From Hansfordia pulvinata (taxonomy: Eukaryota > Ascomycota > Sordariomycetes > Xylariales): DNA of 64,000 nt. The notes below the pieces were generated by a model. The model was not told the origin of the DNA. It ran no database searches and saw only the letters and a program-made list of their open reading frames with translations. The translations under genes and the position numbers were made by a program. The DNA lies in contig BJKQ01000007.1 of assembly GCA_006538405.1 (NCBI GenBank), positions 2,046,001 to 2,110,000 on the forward strand. Reading direction: 5' to 3'. This document shows positions 49,101 through 60,483 of this stretch, piece after piece; positions within the stretch are counted from its first letter, which is position 1; every line of letters starts with the position of its first letter.

Positions 49101-51060
49101 TACAGAACACTCAATGCCGCTTGCGCGACTTCGTTCTCCCGCCGCCTCCGCCTGCTTGGCCAGGCAGGTCCGCCCACTCGCTTCTTGACACCAGACACAG
49201 CCCACTATTCGTGCGATACAACCACAGCAACAACCCCGTCCGCTGCTCTCGTGCCTGCTGGCAGCAAGTACACGAGTACGGCCAGCCGAAGCAGGGACAC
49301 GGAGTGGATGACGGGCGCGGGACCGTTGCGTGGGTGCGTGGCTTGGGAGTGGATGGTTGTGCTGGCGCCATGCTACGAGTACTCGTACACGCGCTCTCTC
49401 TCTCTCTTTCTCTTTCCCTCTCCCGTAACGGCCCAACGGTGGGGTTCAAGGGTCGCCCGGGGTTGGTCGAGTGAACGACGACCTCAGACGGAGCTGCAGA
49501 GAGCATGGGGGTGCTCGGACCAAGGTGACGCTGGGTCAAGTGCAAGTCTCGTACCAGCAAGGATCCAACTCGAACACGCGCCGCCGCCGCCGCCGCCGCC
49601 CTCGATCGGCTGAGCCCTCGCGCCCATCTTATTCTCGACGGCGTTCGACGACGGCGACCGTTATCAGGCATGCTATGAGACAGGATGCCCCTGCTTCGCT
49701 TCTCAAGCACGGCCGGCTGTGGACTTGTGGGTGGTCGACTTGGCTCGCCGCCCTTCTCATCCCACCCGCACTTGACAAGCTAGCGCTGGGGATCTTATCT
49801 CCTGAACCCAGATCTCCGGGGTATTACGGGCAGCAGTCCCTGTGATCACTCACCCATGGCCCCGCGGTGCGGATCCAGGTTGGGCCTGCTTGGGCAGATC
49901 GAGCCTGCCCACCAGCCTGTGTTAATTGGTCCAATGCCACCGACACGCCTCGAAGGAGGGCCCCGAACAGGCAAGTTCTGGGTAGGGCGTAGGACTTACG
50001 AGGACGAGAACAGCAGACAAGACCACCGACAGTCCGCGCAGCAACGCCGCCGCCGCCGAGGCTCCTGGTGAGTGACTTGTTGGGTTTAGTGCCTGACCCT
50101 TGAGTTAGGTAGCAACGCGCCACACACTCTCCGGGACCTGGGGTTGAGTCTGCTCCGAGCAGACACCGAATTTCGTCGACGCAGCAGATTTCATCAATCC
50201 ACGGGCGCGCAAAATGCACGCTCGTCGTGGTTACTCAAACCCTGGTTGGAACCGGCCAGCACTTCCCCTCTCTACAGGAGTCGCCTTTCGGCTTCTCCCG
50301 CGTTCCACGGCCGACGAACACAGGTGGCCCGGTGGCCCGGCGGCCCCAGAGCAGATGACGGCGATGACGGCGAGTCGCAGGCTGCCAAGGCCGGTTGAGG
50401 CAATCCTGCAATTCGCAGAGAGCCGTCCGGGTCGAATCCGGTTAAGGTGGTCGTGAGGCCCAAAGCACGATGATGTCCGATTTGTGGCCCCGGCTCCCGA
50501 GGATGCCCTTCGATTTGCTGGGCGGCGGATGGGAACGCCGGGGCAGGCCGGGGGTGCTTCGCTGGCGCGCCTGACCGGCCTGGCACGCCTGGCACCGGCA
50601 CGCAGCGATTGGCATAGAAACGCCCGTTGGGGCGGGCTCCTCCTCAGTGAAATGGCATGCAGCACATATGCACGGGACAGCAGGGAGAAGTTTTCTTATA
50701 GGGCCACGCGCGTTCGGCCCATGCCAATTGGTGCCCGGGTATCTTTTCATTTTCCCTCTCGTGTCCCTGGGAGTCATCGTCCTTCTGACCCGGGCCCGTT
50801 CGATCCCGGGCTGCTGCTACATGTTGCAGTTGCAGTCGCGGTCGAGGTCGCACTCCCTGAAGATGGCAAGCCGAGGCGCAGGGCCGAGCAGACGGACAGG
50901 CGGGCTGGCGGGCGTGATGTTATCGTCGCCATTCCGGTGGTCCCATCCCGTCCTGGCCTGGATGACTCCACCTCTGTTCCCTTATCCTTCCCCACCCAGT
51001 CTGCCATTGCGCAAGCGACTGGCCAGGCCTGAACGTCGGTGGCCGTCCTCGACACGTGTG

Positions 51061-51080
51061 CCCCCCCCCCCCCCCCCCCC
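51061..51080 (+). repeat. C20 homopolymer
   Basis: Twenty consecutive cytosines in the gene-poor interval. Similar runs occur at 8521-8542 (C22), 9611-9640 (C30), 19681-19695 (G15) and 29431-29447 (G17). Exact lengths of such runs are unreliable in most sequencing data. Confidence 0.85.
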
Positions 51081-51770
51081 ACAACCAAGCGGACGGGCGG
51101 CCGTCTTGGTGCACGCATAGGGCGAAACAAGGTGTATGTTGGTATGGAGGGGTGCTGCTGGCGCCGTCGCCGGTTCACCCTCGCCTACTGAAGCGATCGC
51201 TCAGCCCAGAAGGGCGGGGGCGTTGCCTGACTAGACGCGATCTGGCGAATACGTGGAACCTCGCGACCTGTCACCCACTAAGTGAGCCTGGCTTATTTAT
51301 TGAGTACGTTAGTGGGCGGCCCAGGCTGGCTGGCAGCAGCAGAAGGAGGCGTTACGGAGTGGCTTGGCCATGGCCATGGCCATCTTGTTCATGCCCGTGT
51401 ACCGAGGTCATGGGCCATCCATTCTCGAGGTTCCAACGTGGGGATCCGCCCGCGAGGACAGGCGGGGTGCCCTCGTCGTCTCGTCTCCCCGTGTAGTAGG
51501 CACGCCCGTTGCGGCTCCCCTGCCCTATCCTATCCGGCTTGTCATGATTCCCGCCGCGCCGCCTTATCGCCGTGCCCTTGATCCTAATTCCCTACCTTAC
51601 GCTATACCTTCACGATGCTGCGGGCCCGTCTGTCCATGTCAGCGGGGAGTCGAGGCGATGCATGCGGGAATCCGGTTGCACAAAAGCCGATGCGCAAACG
51701 GCCGGACCCCAGCTGTGTCGGGTCGCACGACGTGCTGGAAGTGGAAGGGCAAAGCCACGCTGCCATTCTC

Positions 51771-51776
<6 letters not shown>

Positions 51777-51814
<38 letters not shown>
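51777..51814 (+). repeat. (TG)19 microsatellite
   Basis: Nineteen uninterrupted TG units in non-coding DNA. The open frames across it on both strands are translations of the repeat. Confidence 0.95.
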
Positions 51815-51815
<1 letters not shown>

Positions 51816-54800
51816 ATGCGTGACTCACAGTACGCAACCCGCTGGCACCTTGACCTGCGGGGGGCTCGAAGCCATGGAGATCGCATCGATCCGAGACTGT
51901 CGCCGCGCCTTGGTAGTTGATGTGGCCGCCGCTACTGCTGCATCACGACGCCTCGCCCTTCTTCCCCCCGGCATGCTCGCACGGAGGGACTGGCGACGCG
52001 CAACTTCATCAGCCTGCTTTCCCACCCCACACCGGCCAGCTGCTCGGCCGGCCGGCCAGCCTTCTCCGGGGACGGGTATCAGATGACACTTGCTTGCTTG
52101 CATGTACGTACTCGTGCCTGGTTCTACTTCCCATGCAGGCGACGGCGACGGCGACGACGAACGGCATTGGCATGGACGGAGGGCGGGGCGGGTCGGGTCT
52201 CCCAGGGTTCGGATCATGCTGGTCCCCTGGCAAAGGCGCAATTGGAACCCATTGCCCTCTCCCCCTGTCCCTGTTGGATTACATTTGGTATGTGCTCAGG
52301 GAGGGAGGGTGTGCGAGCCAGAGAGCAGCATGGAAAAGGCGTCCATGAGCATCCGCATTAGAAGTGAGCCCTACCGAGAGTACATGTAGCTGTCTGTCTG
52401 TCGCCAGCGCCCAAATTTCCACGGGACTTGTTAGGTGAGAAGTGGTCTTGATGCGAGTACTCGTACGGAGCCAAAGAACGTCTCCGCCCCGCATCGTCTT
52501 GAGCCTGGCCTGGCCTGCGTTTGGTGTTTGAGGGAGAACCGGTTCGTACAGTGTGCGCGCACGCACAAGGCAGACCTCCCAATGGAGAGTAGACGACCGG
52601 AAGAGGCATTGACGCAGCTGCAAGGATGTCCATCTGCCAGCGCCAGGGAGGAGGGAAACGGAAGGGCACCTGCGGTGGACGGGCTGTTCGTGATGGGGGT
52701 CATCCGGGGCAATGATGATGATGAATGGTGTTTTCCAACTCTACCCGATGACACGGGTACGAGTACCTCACTGACAGCCTGGGCAGGTCGGGTACCTTAG
52801 GTAGGTATAGGTACCTATAGTTAGCTGGCGGGCTATCAGTGCGTGCGTCAGGCACCAGCAAGATAGGCTGGGGGCAAGCAAGCATTGCAATAACCCAATG
52901 GATCTTTGCTCTCAAGTGTCCATGTGACCCGACCCTAAGGGGGGAAGGGTGCTTTTTGCTCAATCCCTCTCCCCGCGCGCGCCGCGCGACCACCATCATT
53001 ATTGGCAACTTGCTCCTCTCTTGTTCCTTCTCTTGTCTTTCGCGTGATGCGTTCCTATCCGCAGATGGTAGCTACGGTAATCTTGTCATCGTCACTAGGT
53101 ACGCACCTGTAATAGTGTTAATTGCAAGCCATGAATAAGGTGGAAGCTGGCAGGGCATGACAGGGCACTACGAGTACACCTACGGGTACTGGGCCGCCGC
53201 CGGCTGTACGAGCCGGGTGCGAGACGGTGCTGTTGCTCACCGCCACTTTGACGCGAACCACTCGACGCTTCGGGAGGGGTCCCTTCTTCCGTTGTTGTTG
53301 GTGGTGGTGGTGGTGGAGGTGGAGGTGTGCGCGATGTGTGCGCAGTCAGGGTCCGGGTCCCGGACCAAAAGGAGCCCAACCAACCCGGGCGGATTGGACA
53401 CGGCTGCGCGAGCCAGACAAATTCGGGTACGAGTAGGAGGTATGTTAGGTAGCGTTTGCCGTTCGCCAGTATGGGGAACCCGACTGCACGCCTTGCTCTT
53501 CTTCACATGCATCACCTACACTCACCACACGCACCCTGAACATGTCTCCGTACCTAACGTGCCCGACGTACGAGAGGTGCTCGCAGCCAGCCAGCCAGGA
53601 AATACTCCCCTCCCCTCGTGCCTCCCCTCTGTCTGTAGTTACCTGGATGCCCAGTCGGCCAAAGATCCGGGGCTGAGGGGACTCCTGGCCAGCGTCGCCG
53701 ATCCGCCGCATATTTGCGGAAGTGATGCGCTTGGCAGGCGCACTGGCGGGCGTCAGCAACGGGGGTTCTGCTTGCGCGCATTCTATATCCCCCTGATCTA
53801 CGTGGCCGCGGAAGAGAGGTGGTGCACGGTGCGGGCATTCCACCGTCCCAGCCTGTCTTTCTTTGCTCGTAGGACTCTACCCGATGTTCTCGGCCCTGGT
53901 GGTGTTGCCGTCTCTTGTCAGCAGTGTCCGTGACAGTTGCCCTGAGAGACCAACCATGGCTACCTAGGCAGCCTGAAAGTCGAAGATTGCCAAGCAGGCA
54001 GCACGGAATGGCATTTGCGAGGAACCTAGAAGCACTGCAACCCTGAAGCCGGAGTTGCTCGGTGTTGTTGAGAGATGGTCGTGAACATGAAGAAATAGAA
54101 AAAGAAACGATTAGACCCAGCTGAGAGATACTCGTCGGACGGTGCGGCTTGTTACTCCCAGCCGCTCGTCGATGCGTGGCCTTAGCCGAGGCCGCGTAAG
54201 TGTTTCCGGAAGCGCCGAAGCCGAAACGTCTGACGACATCCACACCGGCTCAGGCACGATGAGACGAGCTTTTGCTTTCGCGGTTCGGAAAGAGTTGGCC
54301 TGCTTTGGGGCCCGAGGGCGTAACATGTCGCAACTCTTGTGCGTCCGACGGCGTAGCGAGGTTGTCTGACATTGGCACTGTTGCAGGATGGAAATGCGTC
54401 AGTAGGCGCGCGCGAAGCCGTGGTGATCGATTGGGCCCGGTGGCACCAAGCACGACGATTTCGGTTGCAAGGCCCAATGCTGCCAGACGCGGACGGCTTT
54501 GGCGGTATCTGGGTGATGCGTTGCAGTAGGGATGCTTGCGTTCTGATCAAGTCGTCGCTAGGTTCATGCCCAGTTGGTCGATATCTCTAGAGCGTGTTTC
54601 CCCAGCTCAACAAACAGTCAGTCTGTGGGATCGTCCCTTGGTTCAGGATCAGAAGCGAGCTACTATGTGATGGTTTCAGTTTGATCATGGTCAATTCTGA
54701 GCCAGAACTGTTCGTGTTTTGTTCTGATCTGACCTCCATCGATGGCAGTACTCCTGTCTTTCGCCAACGCGGCGCGAATAACTCAGCGCCGGCGGCTTTG

Positions 54801-55911
54801 ACTCCCTCTCTTTTAAAAACCGTGGGATGACTCTGATGGGTATGGCCTATTTTGATTATTTACCAAATCAAGACCTGCTGGAATACACACATCAAGCTTG
54901 TCAGCCTCAAATGCTTCAAGAAGTATCAACGAATATGTCCGGGACGGGCTTTCCTACAAAGCTGCAAACTGAAACTTAGGCGGGCAATTGCCTTGCTTCC
55001 TCGGTTGAAAAGGCAAATGCTAAGTAAGTCCTAGTAACGGAGATACCGGTCACATCATATGAATGTGAGGAGTCGGCAGACCTCTGGAAACTTCACGATT
55101 AGTCAATCGTCGAACACATCGGTATGTCGCTGCCTGATCGCACTCAGCGGGGTCTCCATCGCTAACCAGCACCCGAGCCAGTTGATCAAATACTTCCAGT
55201 GTGACGAGCTCGAGAGACTGAGCCGTGGCTGATTACCAAGTCCCAACTAGGATGCTGATGATGGATGGCGGAGGCAGCCCAACTCGAGCTGGCACAGGCG
55301 CTTGGCATACACGTATGTTACCCGACGAGGCAGACGTGCGTAAGATCACGTCCCTCGTCGCTCTGAGGACTCAGTGCTGGCTCTTCAAACGATGTTGTCG
55401 TGAATCATCACTTGGCACGAGCAACGAGCAGCAGGGTGGAGGGGTCGAGTCGAGTTTGGCCCGAGTATGGACGAGTATCGCTGTGTCGGAGCGCGAGCCT
55501 GCGCTAGTATGAGGCAAGCTCTCCTAACAAGAACGAGGCTCTTCATATTGGCGTATGACCGAGAGGTCATTCGTGCCATCCAGTGTGCTTTTTAGTCCCC
55601 ACGGCAGCCCCGAAGATACCGTGATTGCTTCAGAAGAGACCAGAAGCAAGTTCTTTTTCTTCCGCGTGTTGCGGCTACGCTGAATATCAAGCACCTCGAG
55701 GCTTCAAAATGCCGCCCGGATCAACAGAAGACGGAGAGTGTTGATTGAGGAGGCAACCTGGTTGTAGGACACGTGAGAAGGGATCGAGATTGGCGATCAT
55801 GCTGAGGCTGGCGACGCAGGCACACGGCAACTGTGGCTCCCACTGGGAACCCCAGTCCCCACACACGCGGCTGGGAACAGAAAGCGCCCTAAGCCCAGCA
55901 GGTGCATATCA

Positions 55912-56166
55912 TTGACAGATGATATGCAGGGCTATGCGGCGGGTGCCAGGTCCTCACATGCATCCTCGATAAGGTTGAGGCGCATCTTGGAATGGGACGC
56001 AGACCGGGCGTATGAGATGGAGCAGGACTCCTGCAGAGTGCGGGTGTTCCTGGAGAGCTTGGGAGGTCGGCGGGCGACGGAACGACTCTTCGAGAGCAGA
56101 GCTACGGAGATCAAGACCCTGGATTTCTGTCAGGACGTGTCAGTGCTCTACGAGGCCCTTGTCTGA
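55912..56166 (+). other. Weak candidate exon, 84 codons open
   Basis: This frame stands out from its surroundings by balanced, helix-like composition (RLRRILEWDADRAYEMEQD, then TEIKTLDFCQDVSVLYEALV) and mostly G/C third positions. The open frame begins at TTG; the first ATG is 55924. It is directly preceded by a TTGACAG that could act as a splice acceptor, so it might be a terminal exon, but I could not find convincing upstream exons. It may be a gene fragment or chance. No homology recognised. Confidence 0.2.
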
Positions 56167-58859
56167 CACTTGTTTGCCCCTGGTTGATGGCATACAGCAA
56201 GACTATGTGCGATTTGACGCCGGGCGGGAGCTCCAGGCCAAAGCCACAAGTTCAGCTCTCGCATCTGGATCTTGCTCTGTGCTCTGGGCATCCTAAGTTA
56301 GCGCAAGCGGGTGGGTCGGGAAGGCGGCAATGACCATACACGGATGAGAATCGAAACACGCCCGCAAAGTGAGATGGCCTTGCCGCACGGGAAGAGCTAA
56401 AGTGTGAAGAGGTCAAGGTCGGGGAAGATGGAAGGGGGGGAGGGGCAGCCTCGCCGGCGTGTGGCTGTTGACCAGCAGAAGAACGGGATGGTGGCACACG
56501 CGTACGGTTGTGGTATCCGTAGACCAGACCACGCAAGCTGGTCACGCAAGCCTTCGAGACAAGCCGAGCAAGCCGTGGTCGCAGGGGCGGGAGGCGAGGA
56601 CCATGTGCATGTGGGCAGACGGGCCCACGGGGAAGATGCTCGGATGCGATGGGCACGCTTGTCTTGGATGCGCCGGGCGGCTTGTATGCGTTTCCCGCGC
56701 GTGGCCGGCGACGGTCTTTGTTCGCTGTCGTCGTCGCCGGGGCCATGTCTCATCGAATGCAAGCCGGGCAGAGGAGGCGCGGATCATCAGCTTTCCGCCG
56801 TTGTTATTGTCGGAGGCCGGCGGCGGCGGCGTGTGGTGGTGGGCAATAAAAGCAGCTGAGGGTGGTGGGTGGCGATGGAGGTTAGCTGTCGTGCTAAAAC
56901 TTGGTTGTTAGTCCGATAGCATTTGCTGGAGCTGGGTTTGTGCAGCTCCGCGAATGAGGAGATGGGACGGGCGATTGGGCAGCAGGCTAACAAAGGGCGG
57001 GATGGGCCGATCTTCAGCAGCGGTTGGGTCCAGAGGTATACGGGTACCCTCGTACTGAAGGGTACGAGCGCGAATACCTGCATTACCTGCCCGATCACTT
57101 CCACCTCCATTGTTGGAAGCCCTTCAAGGAAGTATCCGTACGGCACGATAGGGTGTAGGGGAGGTATCGGACGGGCTCGAGTAATTGACAGCGGCAGGCG
57201 CGGGAGCCAGGCATCGGGCCCACGGGTTCGGCAGCACCCCTCCTTCCGCACGCTCTCAACGAAGGTTGCTCCCTTGCACTTGCCACAACTAACTTAGGTA
57301 GGTAGGTACCCACGTACATAGTGGGCAGTTAGTGTTAGTGCCCTCCGGCGCCGTCTCTCCGCCCCTCCCACCAGTCGACCTCCGTCCCCTCGTCCCCTCC
57401 CAGCCCGAGACTCCGCATGGCTATCGACCTCCGACGACACATGCAGTGCCTGCACGAATGTGGATGTGCGAGTACGCGATGCGCTGCCCGGCCTCACTGA
57501 TCACCAGGGTGTCGAGGCACGCAACGCCCCGTCTTCAACACACCTTCAGCCCGCTCGTCCAGGCTTGACTCCAACTCCCCTCCGACGCTCTGCTCGCCAA
57601 GTTGGCCCCAGACGATCCGGGATCCCACCCTTCGCCTGCACAGTGACCGCACTCCCGCCTGTCAATCCGGGGTGTCATGCCGACACCTCCCGGGTTCTTT
57701 GGTCCCTGCAGTCAGATGACCGCCTCTCTGCACACCAACTGATTAGCCGCACCCTCGCCCAGCCCCGGCTCCAGCGCCGCCGTCGCGATAAGCAGAAACC
57801 CTCGTGCCTCGTCGCTTGCTTCGCCCGCCCAGGCCCACGCCTCGCCGCGCCATGACAAAGCCCAATCTTGGTCACCAGCCAATAGGTCCCTCACGCCGCA
57901 CAGCCTCGACATGGCCTGCACACCCCAAGGCCACCCACCCCTGATAGCAACCGCCTCCTCTGCCCTCACCTCCCCGCCCCGAGCGAGCCACGCCGTGGCG
58001 CCGTGCCCTCCGCCTGGCTATTCTCGAGCGAGGAGAGAGGGACCGGCGTGAGCAATACCAAAGGTGCCTTCCCGGATCTATCCTCCTTCCCATGCCACAC
58101 GGTCAAAGCCGTGCCGGGCTAGCTCAGCTCGGCGCTCGTACGCACACTCCTGTGGCTGCGCCCCGGCCCGGGCGAGGCGGCCTGGATTCCAGTCGCGTCA
58201 TGTTACGAACCTGGGCGCATGCCTCTGCCTAATAAACTCCTGCGGGTCGGGACTCCCGCATACGAGCGTATTGCTGGCGACAAAGCCCTTGACCCCCCCG
58301 TCCGCAAATCGTCCCCAGAGCCTCGCTGGCGAGTCGGCATGCGTCACGGCGAGCAGAGTGGGAGCGCATCATGCAAGGTACACTGCCTGCATGCGCAGTG
58401 TCCGGCAGCCCACAGATGCAGATGCAAGCATACTCCAGTTTGCGCTGGAGACGCACACGCAGGCCCCACGGCGCAAGCGGCACCTTCGCCAGTGATCGAC
58501 AGGCAAGCGAGGGGGGCGATCGCTTCTTGCACAGCACCGGATGAGACCTTGGCTCGCAGGCCTCGCCAGTCGGGGCTTTGCATGAGACAGATGCTCGCCG
58601 GATCACGGCTGCTTCGGCAGGGAGGGCTTCGTATGGGTGGGCGGCCAGCGGCGTCATCTGCTCCGTCCCTATGGTCGTGAGGGTGGTCTGCCTGTCTCAC
58701 TACCCACTCCCCTAGGCGCGATATGGGATTTTCCAAAAGTCATATCTTGGAAGAAATGCGGTGCTGGGCCCCTCTTTCGTACAAGAACGAGTGGGTGACC
58801 GAGTGGCTGATGATGAGTCCTCGTACACAAGCCTGTATGCACCCACTCGCACCTGCACC

Positions 58860-58862
<3 letters not shown>

Positions 58863-58920
<58 letters not shown>
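58863..58920 (+). repeat. (AC)29 microsatellite
   Basis: Twenty-nine uninterrupted AC units, flanked by further imperfect CA-rich sequence to about 58960. It lies about 700 bp upstream of the acidic-protein gene at 59635. Confidence 0.95.
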
Positions 58921-58924
<4 letters not shown>

Positions 58925-59634
58925 GCATGCACACGCACGCACTCACACACTTACACACGCCATCGCTAGGCCTCAGGCGTCTCACCCACACCCCATGTAC
59001 GCGTGATACCCTTTCCGGCAACCCAGCCTGGGGCGCTATCGCGCGAACTGCTACTAAGCTCAGCTCGTGAATGATTCACAGCCAATACCCACAGCCATTC
59101 ACGGGCCCTATCTGCTCCACATGCGGCCCCCCCGTTCTGCTTGGATAATCCGGGATGACCACGAACCGCGCAACCCCTCCGACTCACAAGGCAGCCGTAA
59201 TAGGTAGAAGGCCGAGTGATTGCGGACAGCCCCCCTTCAGCCTAGCAACATGAGGCCATACAAGGTATCCATCTGCCTTGCTTGTCCTCGCGGGGAGGCC
59301 CATATAACCATTATGAGAATCACGTCTATATCAACCCCCGCTGCCGCCGCCAACATTTGCCTCTGATCTTGTCTTTTATCTGTCCAGTCCGACCGGCTTT
59401 CCTCTCGTCGCTTTTCTCGAGGAAATCCCCACGCGAATCACATTTCCTTCTCGGACTCGCCAAAGGCACTCGCTTGAGCCGGTTCACCCCAGCAATCCTG
59501 GCCCAACTTGGGGGCTCATCCACGGCCTCCCCAGCAATAGAGACGCCAGGTCCATTGCTACCCCTCTTCTTTCAAGGAACGAAACAATTAGTTCCACACC
59601 AGCCTCAGCCTCTCGTCTGACTTGACTTGTCAAT

Positions 59635-60483
59635 ATGATCGACAACATGCCCATTGTGGCACGCCCCCGTGTCGCCCGCGTTCGGGCAGGATCTCATAAG
59701 CTGGGAGGTGGCGCTTGGGCGTCGAGCCCCAGCCACTTCCCCCCTTCTCTGCTAGATGACGACAACGCCTCAACCGACGATGAGTCCGACCTACCCCTAC
59801 TTCAGCAGGAGAATCCCCTCACCTACTTCCTGAGCCCGCCTACCCCGAAGGAAGAGGAGGACGAGATGGAGTTCGACTTCGACTTTGATGCGGGCATACA
59901 GGATTCCAACAGCCCCAAAGACCTAGTGCGCAGCATCAGCCCTTCAACCCTGGATGGCCTTAGGCGGTATAAGCCTAGGAAGGCCGATAGCGATTGCGCA
60001 GTGGTGGACGACGACGATGAGGACGACAGTGCTGACAACAATGACGATGGTGAAGACTACATTCGGTACAATCCCTTGAAGTCAAGGCCATTCGACTTTG
60101 ACGACACACTGGATGGACCAGCAAGACCCACGTCTCCCTTGTCCAGGTCGGCTTCGCCCTTGTCTCACGACATGGAGGCCTTGCTGTCGCCAGCGGCATT
60201 CCACGTGGGGTCTCCGCGGGGACGACCCGCAAGGCGTTTTGCGCCGCCCCGGCGTCCGTTTGGCGGGCGCGCCGCCAGCCTCCCGCTGCAGCGCCGGCAC
60301 TCGTGGCGCGAGCCCAGCCCAGACGTGTGGTCGATCGAGGAGGAGCCCGAGAAGGAGACGATGAGCGAGATGGGGCTCAGCATGGCTGATTTAGACGATG
60401 GTCAAAAGAAGACTATGCCCATCGATATACCGGCTGCAAAGCCAAAGAAGAGGGTCCGATTTGTTCTGCCCTCCCAAGAGTAG
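59635..60483 (+). CDS. Acidic disordered protein with C-terminal KRVRF motif (282 aa)
   Basis: Single exon starting MIDNMPIVARPRVARVRAGS. The protein is mostly disordered and strongly acidic: NASTDDESDLPLL, EEEDEMEFDFDFDAG (about 74-88) and a long Asp run (about 122-140, DDDDEDDSADNNDDGED). A Ser/Pro/Arg-rich middle (PTSPLSRSASPLSHD, then RRPFGGRAASLPLQRRHSW) has many possible phosphosites. The C-terminus is basic, KPKKRVRFVLPSQE. The K-K-R-V-R-F segment is a textbook match to the RVxF docking motif for protein phosphatase 1, so a PP1 regulatory role is possible; this is inference from a short motif. The coding nature is supported by frame length, composition and intact start context. No enzyme domain or membrane segment is present. 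Confidence 0.75.
   Translation: MIDNMPIVARPRVARVRAGSHKLGGGAWASSPSHFPPSLLDDDNASTDDESDLPLLQQENPLTYFLSPPTPKEEEDEMEFDFDFDAGIQDSNSPKDLVRSISPSTLDGLRRYKPRKADSDCAVVDDDDEDDSADNNDDGEDYIRYNPLKSRPFDFDDTLDGPARPTSPLSRSASPLSHDMEALLSPAAFHVGSPRGRPARRFAPPRRPFGGRAASLPLQRRHSWREPSPDVWSIEEEPEKETMSEMGLSMADLDDGQKKTMPIDIPAAKPKKRVRFVLPSQE

Larger units (their letters stand above)
46176..59634. other. 13.5-kb region without a recognised gene
   Basis: Apart from the probable 5' UTR and promoter of the proline-rich gene (about 46176-47500, pyrimidine-rich on the coding strand), I find no gene. Open frames are Arg/Pro/Ser-rich and overlap on opposite strands. The interval holds (GA)n near 46783-46803, short G/A-rich tandem repeats (47165-47280 and 47358-47385), (ACGAC)n (about 48779-48807), a C20 run (51061-51080), (TG)19 (51777-51814) and (AC)29 (58863-58920). 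GAGTACTCGTAC motifs also recur. A lower-GC patch lies at about 54600-55060. A weak 84-codon frame is at 55912-56166. Confidence 0.45.

Noticed and set aside
51364..52086. 240-codon frame spanning the (TG)19 repeat
   Set aside because: Contains a Val-Cys repeat from the microsatellite; no other content.
53157..53933. 258-codon plus-strand frame
   Set aside because: Includes a GTG-repeat poly-Val stretch and no recognisable domain; overlapped by equally long antisense frames.
58120..58205. tRNA-like A-box sequence (GGGCTAGCTCAGCTCGG)
   Set aside because: No matching B-box (GGTTCGAATCC type) and no acceptor-stem pairing at the right distance.
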